This document shows, piece by piece, positions 43,025-51,946 of a DNA stretch of 64,000 nucleotides. The stretch covers positions 1-64,000 of the forward strand of contig CAKNZJ010000048.1 in assembly GCA_932222125.1 (NCBI GenBank), written 5' to 3'. This DNA comes from an uncultured Clostridia bacterium. GTDB taxonomy: Bacteria; Bacillota; Clostridia; Oscillospirales; Oscillospiraceae. Under the pieces are notes generated by a model. It worked only from the letters and a program-made list of their open reading frames with translations. It was not told where the DNA came from and did no database searches. Positions within the stretch are counted from its first letter, which is position 1. Every line of letters begins with the position of its first letter. The translations under genes and the position numbers were made by a program.

Positions 43025-44389
43025 ATGGCCAAGACCAAGACGCTTTTTTACTGCACACAGTGTGGAAATGAGACGCCAAAATGGCAGGGGAAATGTTCGG
43101 CCTGTGGAGCGTGGAACACCATCGTGGAGCAGCCTGCCGGGGAGAGCCGGAAGCGGGGAGGGGTCTTCCTTGATGGCGGGCGGTCCACTTGCCGGCCTCG
43201 CGCCATGGCAGAGGTGGAGGCCGCCGACGAGCTGCGCTTTAACACTGGGATGAATGAGTTGGACCGTGTGCTGGGCGGTGGAGCAGTAAAGGGTTCCCTG
43301 GTGTTGGTAGGAGGGGCGCCTGGCATTGGAAAATCCACTTTGATGCTGCAAATTTGCGATCATCTTTGCCGGTTTGCAAAGGTCTTATATGTATCAGGAG
43401 AGGAGTCGGAACGGCAGATTAAGCTGCGGGCACAGCGGCTTGGGATCGGCAGTGAGGGGTTGTACCTATTTTCGGAGACGAATTTGGACAATGTTGTGTC
43501 AGCTGTCCAGGAGGATCGCCCCGACATCCTCATTGTAGACTCTATCCAGACCATTTATAACGGGGAGTCTACATCTTCCCCGGGCAGTGTGGCCCAGGTA
43601 AAAGAGTGCACCATGGCATTAATGCACTTGGCAAAGGGCATGGGTGTCACGATATTCGTGGTGGGCCATATTAACAAGGAGGGCTCCCTGGCCGGGCCGA
43701 AGGTATTGGAGCACATGGTGGATTGTGTGCTCCACTTTGAGGGAGAGGAACATAACACCCACCGCATTTTGCGAGCGGCAAAAAACCGCTTTGGTGCCAC
43801 CAATGAGATCGGGGTATTTGAGATGGGGGATCAGGGGCTGTTGGAGGTTCCAAACCCATCGGAGGCCTTGTTGTCAGGCAGGCCGGAACACACTCCCGGC
43901 TCCTGTGTCAGCTGTGTAATGGAGGGGGTGCGTCCGGTACTGGCGGAAATACAGGCACTGTTATCTCCGTCGGCTTATGGCAATTCCCGACGCTCCAGCA
44001 ATGGATTCGACTATAATCGAGCCATGATGATGCTGGCGGTGCTGGAAAAGCGGGGGGGACTGGCTCTGTCAAATTGTGATTTTTATGTCAATGTCATTGG
44101 CGGTCTGACATTGGACGAGCCCGCCGCTGACTTAGCCCTAATCGTAGCGCTGGCCTCTAGTTTTCGGGACAAGCCTGTGCCATTTGATCTGGCAGCCATT
44201 GGAGAGGTTGGGCTAACTGGTGAGCTGCGGGCAGTTCAGGCCATGAATCAACGCCTGTCTGAGGTGCGGAGGCTAGGTTTTACAAAATGTCTGGTTCCTG
44301 CCAGAAACAGCGGAAAATTAGTTGTCCCGGAAGGGCTGAGTTTGATACGGGTTTGCAACATCAGAGAAGCTGTCGCTGTTCTGATTTGA
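43025..44389 (+). CDS. radA: DNA repair protein RadA
   Basis: 454 residues. RadA aids branch migration in recombination. A C4 zinc finger opens it (CTQCGNETPKWQGKCSACGAW in part), then the RecA-like ATPase with Walker A VGGAPGIGKSTLML, the RadA-specific KNRFG motif (AAKNRFGATNEIGVFEM) and a C-terminal Lon-protease-like domain (VNVIGGLTLDEPAADLALI). It starts four bases after cwlD. A 9-bp hairpin at 44446-44471 downstream may terminate it. Confidence 0.96.
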   Translation: MAKTKTLFYCTQCGNETPKWQGKCSACGAWNTIVEQPAGESRKRGGVFLDGGRSTCRPRAMAEVEAADELRFNTGMNELDRVLGGGAVKGSLVLVGGAPGIGKSTLMLQICDHLCRFAKVLYVSGEESERQIKLRAQRLGIGSEGLYLFSETNLDNVVSAVQEDRPDILIVDSIQTIYNGESTSSPGSVAQVKECTMALMHLAKGMGVTIFVVGHINKEGSLAGPKVLEHMVDCVLHFEGEEHNTHRILRAAKNRFGATNEIGVFEMGDQGLLEVPNPSEALLSGRPEHTPGSCVSCVMEGVRPVLAEIQALLSPSAYGNSRRSSNGFDYNRAMMMLAVLEKRGGLALSNCDFYVNVIGGLTLDEPAADLALIVALASSFRDKPVPFDLAAIGEVGLTGELRAVQAMNQRLSEVRRLGFTKCLVPARNSGKLVVPEGLSLIRVCNIREAVAVLI

Positions 44390-44445
44390 CAGCTTTGGTG
44401 TGAAGTTCAGACAGATGTCATTGGGCACTGCCTGACTGGCTCGAT

Positions 44446-44471
44446 CGGCCTGTGATAAGGTGCACAGGCCG
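44446..44471 (+). terminator. Terminator-like hairpin after radA
   Basis: CGGCCTGTG (44446-44454) pairs with CACAGGCCG (44463-44471), eight-base loop, followed by TCTGTTTG. The U-tract is weak. Confidence 0.5.
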
Positions 44472-44573
44472 TCTGTTTGAAATCTGCAATTTTGTGTGCA
44501 TGGAATTAGACTCACAAGATCACCCTAAATCATCAAATTTATAAGCCAAGCCATGAGGAAAGGAGGTATCGGG

Positions 44574-44693
44574 ATGATACAACCAACTCAACAAAATAAA
44601 GATTTTGTTGAGTTAGGGGGAGGGCTGCCACGGTGTGAGAGGCACACCAGCTGTTTGCGGCAGTCTGTGAACGAACTGTTTCATTGGGAATAG
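44574..44693 (+). CDS. Candidate 39-residue small ORF upstream of a Xer recombinase
   Basis: ATG 44574 is preceded by AAAGGAGG at about seven-base spacing, among the best SD sequences in the window. The 39-residue product starts MIQPTQQNKDFVELGGG and contains two Cys (CERHTSC). Codons 4-14 include a perfect 12-bp hairpin (44585-44596 with 44603-44614). I do not recognise it. It could be a small protein or a leader peptide for the recombinase at 44743. Coding is suggested only by the SD and the open frame. Confidence 0.4.
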   Translation: MIQPTQQNKDFVELGGGLPRCERHTSCLRQSVNELFHWE

Positions 44694-44742
44694 TGTTACC
44701 CAGTGAGCCGTAAGTTATGAATGTGTCTATCCGTCACTGCCT

Positions 44743-45765
44743 ATGAGCAATTATTCCACCGATGCGCCGGCTATTTTGCGGGACTTTTTGGCCTATCATG
44801 AGAGTATTCAAGGACATTCGCTCACAACTATAGATGAATATTACCTAGATTTGCGCAATTTTTTTCGGTATATCAAGCTGGAAAAAGGCCGTGTGCCAAG
44901 GGCCACGCCTTTAAATGAGGTGACTATTAATGATGTAGATGTGGAATTGATCAAATCAGTCACCCTGACAGATATCTATGCCTATCTCAGTTTTCTGAGC
45001 CGGGATCGGGCCAAGAACGCCAAAAATCCTGGGATGGGCTATGGGTTGCTGGCATCTACAAGAGCCAGAAAGGTTGCTGTTATTCGGTCATTTTACAAGT
45101 ATCTGGTCACTAAGGCAAGGGTTTTAGAGGAAAGCCCCATTCAGGAATTGGATGCTCCCCGCCAGCGACAGTCTTTGCCCAGATATCTGACATTAGATGA
45201 GTCCATTCAACTTTTAGAATCCATTGACGGAAAATATGCGCAGCGAGATTTTTGCATCATCACGTTGTTTCTAAACTGCGGCATTCGCATTTCAGAGATG
45301 GTTGGATTGAACCTTGCCGACTTTTTGGGTGATAGTTTGCGGGTGTTGGGCAAAGGCAATAAGGAGCGAGTGGTATTTCTCAACGTGGCCTGTCAAAAGG
45401 CTCTTGAGGACTGGCTGAGCGTACGGCCTACTTCTGGAGAGGTTGACCAATATGCCTTGTTTATCAGCCGAAATCATACCAGGGTGACCCGGGCGGGGAT
45501 TCACTATATGCTCAAACAGCGCTTTACCGCCGCAGGTTTGGATAGCAGCAAGTATTCGGCCCATAAGCTGCGCCATACGGCGGCGACATTGATGCTCCAG
45601 AATGGCGTGGACGTACGTACTATACAGGAGGTGCTGGGCCATGAGCATCTCAATACCACCGAGATATATACCCATGTCAACAGCGATTCCCTTCGGAGTG
45701 CGGCCCAGGCAAATCCTTTGGGGGGTATCAAGCGCAAGCCAAAAGAAAATTCTACCAAATCATAG
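44743..45765 (+). CDS. Tyrosine recombinase (XerC/XerD-like)
   Basis: 340 residues, slightly longer than XerC/D (about 300). The N-terminal SAM-like DNA-binding domain (LRDFLAYHESIQGHSLTTIDEY) is followed by the catalytic domain with Arg in CGIRISEMVGLN, Lys in GKGNKERVVF, His-Arg in SAHKLRHTAATLM, His in VLGHEHLNTTEIY and Tyr in that last motif. All catalytic residues are present. An extra loop with VDVELIKSV lies in the N-terminal domain. It could be the housekeeping dimer resolvase or a separate integrase; a second Xer-type gene lies at 55976. Confidence 0.92.
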   Translation: MSNYSTDAPAILRDFLAYHESIQGHSLTTIDEYYLDLRNFFRYIKLEKGRVPRATPLNEVTINDVDVELIKSVTLTDIYAYLSFLSRDRAKNAKNPGMGYGLLASTRARKVAVIRSFYKYLVTKARVLEESPIQELDAPRQRQSLPRYLTLDESIQLLESIDGKYAQRDFCIITLFLNCGIRISEMVGLNLADFLGDSLRVLGKGNKERVVFLNVACQKALEDWLSVRPTSGEVDQYALFISRNHTRVTRAGIHYMLKQRFTAAGLDSSKYSAHKLRHTAATLMLQNGVDVRTIQEVLGHEHLNTTEIYTHVNSDSLRSAAQANPLGGIKRKPKENSTKS

Positions 45766-45791
45766 CCGGAACCTCTGCGATACATAATAGA

Positions 45792-45828
45792 CGAGCAATC
45801 GGAAGGGCTTTATCCCTCCGATTGCTCG
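45792..45828. terminator. Hairpin between convergent recombinase and amidase genes
   Basis: CGAGCAATCGG (45792-45802) pairs with CCGATTGCTCG (45818-45828), continued by AGGG/CCCT with one bulged A. The T-tract is weak on both sides. The right arm lies within the end of the amidase gene. Confidence 0.55.
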
Positions 45829-46388
45829 TTGTCCTCTGTTTGACTTTGCGGCGCTTGATCCGGTGGACTATCCGGCACATTTTTGAGTATCCCAACAATG
45901 TGCAGAAACCGCATTTCTACCACATTTTCATAAGTGTTTAGTGGCCGGTTGTCAGCATCGTTGGAGTGGGCTGCCACCAGAATATTTTCCGGCCTGGGCG
46001 GCATACCAACTGAAACCACCACAGGTGTATGTGCAAATACTTCTCCACTGGTGGAGAAGCGAAGCTGAATAAAATCACCAGGCCTTATCAACCTCATGGG
46101 AGCCTGAATGCCAACTGGGCCGTTCGTAGGCATGGGCCGGGTCATAAATTCCCAGAAAAATGGAACGCCCGTCCAAGCAGGTGCCCGGTCGGTGGCATCA
46201 ATATAGTACCAGCCTAGTTCTGGCTCAAAGTTCATGATGCCGCCTCCTGCGTATAGGCATTGGGAGGCAAAGTTGGTGCAGTCTCCGCCGATCTCACTAA
46301 AATCATAGAAAGCAGGGTTGCGGTCGAAGGCCCATTTATGGGCATAGGCGACCGCTGCCCGGCGGTTATATGGAAGTAATCGGATCAT
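45810..46388 (-). CDS. Amidase-domain (Amidase_6) protein
   Basis: 192 residues. The N-terminal YNRRAAVAYAHKWAFDRNPAF and GGDCTNFASQCLYAGGG match the Amidase_6 family, a papain-like fold where Cys of GGDCTNFASQ is the probable nucleophile and His is in FAHTPVVVSV or VAAHSNDAD. No signal peptide is visible, so it may be cytosolic or released in the mother cell. The tail is acidic and Gln-rich (DQAPQSQTEDNEQ). SD GGGGAGAGGGG before the ATG. Its substrate is unknown. Confidence 0.82.
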   Translation of the reverse strand: MIRLLPYNRRAAVAYAHKWAFDRNPAFYDFSEIGGDCTNFASQCLYAGGGIMNFEPELGWYYIDATDRAPAWTGVPFFWEFMTRPMPTNGPVGIQAPMRLIRPGDFIQLRFSTSGEVFAHTPVVVSVGMPPRPENILVAAHSNDADNRPLNTYENVVEMRFLHIVGILKNVPDSPPDQAPQSQTEDNEQSEG

Positions 46389-46508
46389 TCCCCTCTCCCC
46401 TTTCCGCCCTCATTCTATGCTGTCATCCCCTAAGATGACACCTTTGGACAAAATCTTCTGAAAAGTCGCTTACCGCTTACTTTGTGTGGAAAAAGATGGA
46501 GCTTTTAC

Positions 46509-46537
46509 TTGCTTTTTCATGCTATGAGTGTTAGAAT
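46509..46537 (+). promoter_or_regulatory. Promoter of fbaA
   Basis: TTGCTT (46509-46514), 17-bp spacer, TAGAAT (46532-46537), 50 bases before the ATG. The rest of 46389-46508 shows nothing clear. Confidence 0.6.
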
Positions 46538-46587
46538 CATGACGAACGAAATTAACAGCGCAAATTTTATGAAGGAGTTGGTTTGCA

Positions 46588-47523
46588 ATGCCATTGGTTA
46601 CCACAACTGAGATGTTCAAAAAGGCTTACGACGGCGGTTATGCCATCGGAGCCTTTAACGTCAACAACATGGAGATTGTCCAGGGTATTACCGAGGCGGC
46701 CAAGGAGGTCAATGCTCCTCTGATTCTCCAGGTGTCCAAGGGGGCCCGTGCCTATGCCAACCACACCTATTTGATGAAGCTGGTGGAGGCGGCTATTCTG
46801 GAGACCGGCTTGCCCATTGCCCTTCATTTGGACCATGGCGACACCTTTGAGCTGTGCAAGAGCTGCATTGATGGCGGATTTACCTCTGTTATGATTGACG
46901 CCTCGTCTAAGTCCTTCCAAGAGAACATTCAGCTCACCCGCCAAGTAGTGGAGTATGCCCACGACCATGGTGTGGTGGTAGAAGCGGAGCTTGGAACATT
47001 GGCTGGCATTGAGGATGAGGTTCAGGTATCTGTTGAGGACTCCTCCTACACCCGTCCTGAGGAGGTGGAGGAGTTTGTCTCCAAGACCGGTTGTGACTCT
47101 CTGGCTATTGCCATCGGCACTAGCCACGGCGCTTATAAGTTCAAGCCGGGCACTAAGCCACAGCTTCGCTTTGATGTGCTGGAGGAGGTGTCCCGCCGCC
47201 TGCCTGGCTTCCCCATCGTCCTGCACGGCTCCTCCTCTGTCCCCCAGGAGTATGTAAGGATGATCAATGAGAACGGAGGCAACATGCCCGGCGCAATTGG
47301 CGTGCCTGAAGATCAACTGCGCAAGGCAGCCTCTATGTCAGTGTGCAAGATTAACATTGACTCCGACCTGCGCCTTGCTATGACGGGCACTATTCGCCAA
47401 TTTTTCAAGGAACATCCCGACAAATTTGATCCAAGAGAGTACTTGAAGCCTGCCCGGGCCAATATCAAGGAGTTGGTAAAGCATAAACTCATCAACGTGC
47501 TGGGCTGCGATGGCAAGGCTTAA
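46588..47523 (+). CDS. fbaA: Class II fructose-bisphosphate aldolase
   Basis: 311 residues. Zn-dependent cleavage of fructose-1,6-bisphosphate in glycolysis. Motifs: YAIGAFNVNNMEIVQGI near the start, LHLDHGDTFELCKSCID with the catalytic Asp and zinc His, EAELGTLAGIED, AIGTSHGAYKF, and the zinc His in VLHGSSSVPQEYVR. KINIDSDLRLAMTG is the phosphate-binding end. SD AAGGAG before ATG. The PPi-type phosphofructokinase follows after 33 bases, placing two successive glycolytic steps together. Confidence 0.96.
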   Translation: MPLVTTTEMFKKAYDGGYAIGAFNVNNMEIVQGITEAAKEVNAPLILQVSKGARAYANHTYLMKLVEAAILETGLPIALHLDHGDTFELCKSCIDGGFTSVMIDASSKSFQENIQLTRQVVEYAHDHGVVVEAELGTLAGIEDEVQVSVEDSSYTRPEEVEEFVSKTGCDSLAIAIGTSHGAYKFKPGTKPQLRFDVLEEVSRRLPGFPIVLHGSSSVPQEYVRMINENGGNMPGAIGVPEDQLRKAASMSVCKINIDSDLRLAMTGTIRQFFKEHPDKFDPREYLKPARANIKELVKHKLINVLGCDGKA

Positions 47524-47556
47524 TCACACACAGAGATATACAAAGGAGATTTTAAT

Positions 47557-48795
47557 ATGGCACAACTAAAAGGCGCTTGCGTCATCGGACAATCTGGAGG
47601 TCCCACCTCAGTCATCAACGCCAGCGCATACGGCGTCATCCGCACAGCGTTGGACAACCCAAACATCACCACTGTCTACGGTGCCGCTCACGGCATTAAG
47701 GGCGTACTCAACGACCAGCTGTATGACATGGGGAAGGAGGATCCTAAGGAGTTGGAGCTGCTACTGCACACTCCATCTTCTGAGTTAGGTTCATGCCGCT
47801 ACAAAATTGCAGACCCAGATGTGGACGACACCGACTATAAGCGGATTCTGGAGATATTTCAGAAATATAATATCCGCTACTTCTTTTATAACGGCGGCAA
47901 TGACTCTATGGACACATGCGCCAAGGTGAGCCGCTTTATGGCAAAGGCCGGCTATGAATGCAGGGTAATGGGCGTGCCGAAGACCATTGACAACGATCTG
48001 TATGGCACCGATCATTGCCCCGGTTTTGCCTCTGCGGCCAAGTATATTGCCACATCTTGCGCTGAGGTATACAAGGATGCCCGGGTGTATGACACTGGCA
48101 TGGTGACGGTGATTGAGATCATGGGGCGTCATGCCGGGTGGCTGGCGGGCGCCGCAGCCTTGGCCGGAGTGGTGGATTGTGCCCCCGATTTGGTCTACCT
48201 GCCTGAGGTGGACTTTGATATGGATAGGTTTTTGGCTGATGTGGAGGCCATCTATAAAGAGAAGGGCAACTGTATTGTGGCCGTCTCTGAGGGAATCCAT
48301 TATGCTGACGGCTCCTTTGTCTCCGAGGCAAAGACCTCTGCCACCGATGGATTTGGCCATGCTCAGCTTGGTGGTCTGGCTGCTCTGCTGGCCAATATTG
48401 TCAAAGAGCGGACTGGGGCCAAGGTTCGGGGCATTGAGCTGTCCCTCCTTCAGCGTTGTAGCGCTCATCTGGCCTCTCAGACCGACATTGACGAGTCCTT
48501 TTTGGCGGGCAAGACTGCAGTGGAGGCGGCGGTGTCTGGAGAGACAGACAAGATGGTTGGATTTGAATGCACCCGGGGAAATGGGGGCTACACCTGCAAA
48601 ACTAAGCTGTTCAATCTCTCTGAGGTGGCAAACTTTGAAAAGAAGGTGCCTCTGGAATGGATTAATGCTGAAGGTAACGGCGTCAGCCAAGCCTATATTG
48701 ACTATGCCCTGCCATTGATCCAGGGAGATAATGCTCGGGCCACCGAACAGGGGCTGCCACGCTTTGCCCGGTTGAAAAAGGTGTTGGCGAAGTAA
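47557..48795 (+). CDS. pfp: Pyrophosphate-type 6-phosphofructokinase
   Basis: 412 residues, longer than ATP-PfkA (about 320). The phosphate-donor motif is YNGGNDSMDTCAKV, and the catalytic loop is GVPKTIDNDLYGTD, with Lys where ATP enzymes have Gly, the mark of PPi-dependent enzymes. IEIMGRHAGWLAGAAALA is conserved. It reversibly interconverts fructose-6-phosphate and fructose-1,6-bisphosphate with PPi. It is coupled with fbaA. SD AAAGGAG. An ATP-type PfkA lies nearby on the other strand. Confidence 0.92.
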   Translation: MAQLKGACVIGQSGGPTSVINASAYGVIRTALDNPNITTVYGAAHGIKGVLNDQLYDMGKEDPKELELLLHTPSSELGSCRYKIADPDVDDTDYKRILEIFQKYNIRYFFYNGGNDSMDTCAKVSRFMAKAGYECRVMGVPKTIDNDLYGTDHCPGFASAAKYIATSCAEVYKDARVYDTGMVTVIEIMGRHAGWLAGAAALAGVVDCAPDLVYLPEVDFDMDRFLADVEAIYKEKGNCIVAVSEGIHYADGSFVSEAKTSATDGFGHAQLGGLAALLANIVKERTGAKVRGIELSLLQRCSAHLASQTDIDESFLAGKTAVEAAVSGETDKMVGFECTRGNGGYTCKTKLFNLSEVANFEKKVPLEWINAEGNGVSQAYIDYALPLIQGDNARATEQGLPRFARLKKVLAK

Positions 48796-48838
48796 CATCC
48801 TCCTTCTTCCCTGGCACGGATAACAGACAATAAATTTC

Positions 48839-48874
48839 TAAGAGCTGCATGTCCTTTCGGGCATGCAGCTCTTA
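48839..48874 (+). terminator. Intrinsic terminator after the PPi-phosphofructokinase
   Basis: 13-bp stem (48839-48851 with 48862-48874) extended by three pairs inward, followed by TGTTTT. Confidence 0.8.
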
Positions 48875-48879
48875 TGTTT

Positions 48880-49289
48880 TCATTGACAGTATTTTTTACA
48901 AATGATGCTCTGTTGAATGGAAATCAATTGCTTTTTATGACTAATATGGATTCCAATATGTCCGATTCCCAATAAACTGCTGTAAAAATCGTGCATTGTT
49001 TGACTGCTTTTAAAATGTTTGATCCAGTATATTTCATAAAGAATCATCAGAAAAATGCTGTGAGTAACACAAGGGACCAACTGGAGAGCGCAGTCACATT
49101 GAAATCACGAAAGATCAAGGATATGCAGACTACGGATACTTGACCGATTCGTTCAAGCATCAATAGCACCCTGTTTTCATGGTTCACATATCGATCATAA
49201 TCTTTTGGCTTATATTTCGTCCATATGATATTAGGGATCATCAACATCAGCAAAAATAGAAAACCGATAGAGGAAAACCCGAAGTTTAT
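48880..49289 (-). pseudogene. Frameshifted, internally deleted membrane-protein gene
   Basis: The minus strand encodes, in one frame, NFGFSSIGFLFLLMLMIPN, KPKDYDRYVNHENRVLLMLE and SSWSLVLLTAF to about 49056, then continues in another frame with FLMILYEIYWIKHFKSSQTM, HDFYSSLLGI and GHIGIHISHKK. The shift falls in a run of five A (49051-49055); one more base would restore a single frame. From memory, relatives have about 35-40 residues between FYSSLLGI and GIGHIGIH, so an internal deletion is likely too. No ATG is found: the SD AGAGGAG after pfkA points at ATA 49289. It is a decayed copy of a small multi-pass protein. Confidence 0.7.
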
Positions 49290-49303
49290 GCCAGTGTTCT
49301 CCT

Positions 49304-50290
49304 CTATTTCATTCCAGTGAGGTGATTGAGTACACTGAGTCCCCTATAGTCCAGTTCCTTATGCATGGACAACGCCTCTGTGATATCGTAGTCTACCAGT
49401 GTCTCCCCATTGAGAGCAACTACCCGGCAGCTTTTACCTTCTACCAGCAGCCGGACAGCCTCATGTCCCATATAGGTGGCCACCATGCGGTCCCGGGAGG
49501 TAGGAGAACCCCCGCGCTGCACATGGCCCAGCACGGTGACCCTGGTATCCAAGGCCGTGGCATTGCGAATCTGCTCCGCTACACCATAGGCCCCGCCTGG
49601 TACCCCCTCAGCCACAATAACCATGAAATGGGTGCGTCCGCCCAGACGTGTCCGGCGGATAGGTTCGATCACATCATGATCCAAATCCACCTGACGCTCT
49701 GGAACCAGTACCACCGTGGCGCCGCATGCAATGCCTACAGAGACAGCCAAATGGCCTGCTCGATGTCCCATCACTTCCACGACAGAACAGCGCTCGTGGG
49801 ACTTCATGGTATCTCTCAACCGGTCTATACTTTCTAATGCGGTATTGCAGGCGGTATCATAGCCGATGGTGTAGGTGGAACAGGCGATATCGTTGTCAAT
49901 GGTGCCGGGAATACCGATGACAGAAATACCGCTTTCAACAAGGGAAAGCAGGCCCATAAAAGTGCCGTCTCCACCGATGCCCACCAGGGCATCGATTCCC
50001 AGCAGCTTGCAGGTGGCCAGTGCCTTCATTCTGCCCTCTTCTTCGATAAATTCCAGGCTACGGGCCGAATGGAGTATGGTTCCGCCGCGGCGGGAGATGT
50101 CGCTGACGCTTTCAAAGTCCAGTTTGGTAAAGTCCCCACTGATCAGCCCAAAATAGCCTCGGCGTATCCCAATGCATTCCACCCCGAAGTGGAGAGAGGC
50201 CCGGACTACAGCCCGGATTGCAGCATTCATGCCCGGTGCGTCTCCTCCGCTGGTAAAAACTCCGATGCGCCGCACAGCAGGTTCCATCAT
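49304..50290 (-). CDS. pfkA: ATP-dependent 6-phosphofructokinase
   Basis: 328 residues. The ATP-type signatures are FTSGGDAPGMNAAIRAVVR, GIGGDGTFMGLLSL, IPGTIDNDIACSTYTIGYDTA and the fructose-6-phosphate-binding VMGHRAGHLAVSVGI; VTVLGHVQRGGSPTSRDR is near the C-terminus. It carries the irreversible first committed step of glycolysis, in contrast to the PPi type at 47557. Two adjacent ATGs (50290, 50287) follow GAAAGGACGGG. purB lies 47 bases upstream in the same direction. Confidence 0.96.
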   Translation of the reverse strand: MMEPAVRRIGVFTSGGDAPGMNAAIRAVVRASLHFGVECIGIRRGYFGLISGDFTKLDFESVSDISRRGGTILHSARSLEFIEEEGRMKALATCKLLGIDALVGIGGDGTFMGLLSLVESGISVIGIPGTIDNDIACSTYTIGYDTACNTALESIDRLRDTMKSHERCSVVEVMGHRAGHLAVSVGIACGATVVLVPERQVDLDHDVIEPIRRTRLGGRTHFMVIVAEGVPGGAYGVAEQIRNATALDTRVTVLGHVQRGGSPTSRDRMVATYMGHEAVRLLVEGKSCRVVALNGETLVDYDITEALSMHKELDYRGLSVLNHLTGMK

Positions 50291-50337
50291 ACTTCCCGTC
50301 CTTTCTTTACCATAACATTAAAACTGGTATCCAACAA

Positions 50338-51774
50338 CTACACCTTCAAATCAGTTAACTGCTTTGTAAGGGCTTCAGGATGTGCCTCCAAAATTGGATG
50401 GATCTGCTCTTGCAAAAATTCTGTTACTTGTTCTGGGCATCGTCCAATATAGCGAGATGGGTCCAAATGGGCGCTTATTTCCTCGTTGCTCATGCCAAAT
50501 AGCGGGTCGGCAGCCAGCAAGTCGATGAGATTATTGGTCAATCCCAAGTCTTTCACATGTTTTCCAGCCTCAATAGAGTGTATTCGAATGCGCTCATGTA
50601 AATCCTGCCGGTTGCCTCCTCGCTTCACTGCGTCCATCATGATATTTTCGCTGGCCATGAAGGGCAGTTCTTCCATAATATGCCGATGGATGACCTTCTC
50701 ATGAACGATGAGGCCGGCCGCCACATTTCCATAGATATTTAAGATGGCATCTACGGCTAAAAATGCCTCTGGAACAGCGATGCGCTTATTGGCTGAGTCA
50801 TCCAGAGTGCGCTCAAACCATTGGGTGGCGGCAGTCATAGCGGGGTTGGCCCCATCCGCAATCACATAGCGAGCCAGAGCACAAATGCGCTCACAGCGCA
50901 TAGGATTGCGCTTGTAGGGCATGGCAGATGAGCCAATTTGATTCTTTTCAAAGGGTTCTTCTATCTCCTTAAGATGGCATAACAGACGTAGATCATTGGC
51001 GAATTTGCTGGCAGACTGGGCTACACCGGACAGGGTGGACAGCACCGCCGCATCCACCTTTCTGGAGTAGGTCTGTCCTGAGACCGGAACGGTACCTTCA
51101 AATCCCATTTCCCTGGCAATACGGCGGTCCAATTCCTTACATTTCTCATGGTCACCTTCAAATAATTCAAGAAAAGAGGCCTGGGTACCGGTGGTCCCCT
51201 TACAACCCAGCAGCTTTAGATTGGAGATACGGTACTTTACCTCCTCCAGATCCATCAGCAGCTCGTTCATCCACAGAGTGGCCCGCTTGCCCACCGTGAC
51301 CAATTGGGCCGCCTGAAAATGGGTAAATCCAAGGGTTGGCAAGGCTTTATACCTATCAGCAAATTGAGCCAGGTGATAGATCACACATACCAGCTTGTTT
51401 TGAATCAACTCCAGCCCTTCTCGCATGATGATGATATCGGTGTTATCCCCCACATAGCAGCTGGTAGCGCCCAGATGGATGATAGGCATGGCCGTAGGAC
51501 ACAGGGTTCCAAAGGCGTGAATATGGGCCATCACATCATGACGAAGTTCCCGCTCCTTTTGGGCAGCTAGTTCATAGTCAATGTGAGCTATATGCCCTTC
51601 CATCTCGTCGATCTGTGCTTGTGTAATGGGAAGCCCCAGATCCATTTCAGCCCGGGCCAGTGCGATCCACAGGCGGCGCCAGGTAGAAAACTTTTTGTCT
51701 GGGGAAAAAAGATACTGCATTTCATTGCTGGCGTAGCGAGAGGATAGGGGACTTTCATAAATTGCCTTGCTCAC
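50338..51774 (-). CDS. purB: Adenylosuccinate lyase
   Basis: 478 residues. PurB removes fumarate from SAICAR and adenylosuccinate in purine synthesis. The fumarase/aspartase signature SSAMPYKRNPMRCERI lies near 278 with the catalytic Ser in the flexible loop, and HLGATSCYVGDNTDI near 100. GFTHFQAAQLVTVGKRA and KGTTGTQASF are also typical. ATG with a reasonable SD (AAAGGAGGTATA). No other pur gene is in the window. Confidence 0.95.
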   Translation of the reverse strand: MSKAIYESPLSSRYASNEMQYLFSPDKKFSTWRRLWIALARAEMDLGLPITQAQIDEMEGHIAHIDYELAAQKERELRHDVMAHIHAFGTLCPTAMPIIHLGATSCYVGDNTDIIIMREGLELIQNKLVCVIYHLAQFADRYKALPTLGFTHFQAAQLVTVGKRATLWMNELLMDLEEVKYRISNLKLLGCKGTTGTQASFLELFEGDHEKCKELDRRIAREMGFEGTVPVSGQTYSRKVDAAVLSTLSGVAQSASKFANDLRLLCHLKEIEEPFEKNQIGSSAMPYKRNPMRCERICALARYVIADGANPAMTAATQWFERTLDDSANKRIAVPEAFLAVDAILNIYGNVAAGLIVHEKVIHRHIMEELPFMASENIMMDAVKRGGNRQDLHERIRIHSIEAGKHVKDLGLTNNLIDLLAADPLFGMSNEEISAHLDPSRYIGRCPEQVTEFLQEQIHPILEAHPEALTKQLTDLKV

Positions 51775-51889
51775 AGCTCAGTATACCTCCTTTGTACTAA
51801 AAAACGGTTAAGAGAATGATTAAAAGCATTATATCATAGTTTTTCTGTTGGAACAAGAGATTGAAAAAGCATCCTTTTAAAATAAAAAC

Positions 51890-51918
51890 AAGGACCCCAC
51901 CTTTTCAGTGGGGTCCTT
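51890..51918 (-). terminator. Intrinsic terminator of the zinc-ribbon gene
   Basis: 11-bp stem (51890-51900 with 51908-51918). On the minus strand GTTTTTATTTT follows. Confidence 0.88.
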
Positions 51919-51946
51919 GCGCCTTTTTCCGTTGCTAAATTTAAGA

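Noticed and set aside
47791..48798. 335-codon antisense frame across the PPi-phosphofructokinase
   Set aside because: The sense strand shows clear catalytic motifs; the antisense sequence is His/Gly/Gln-rich noise.
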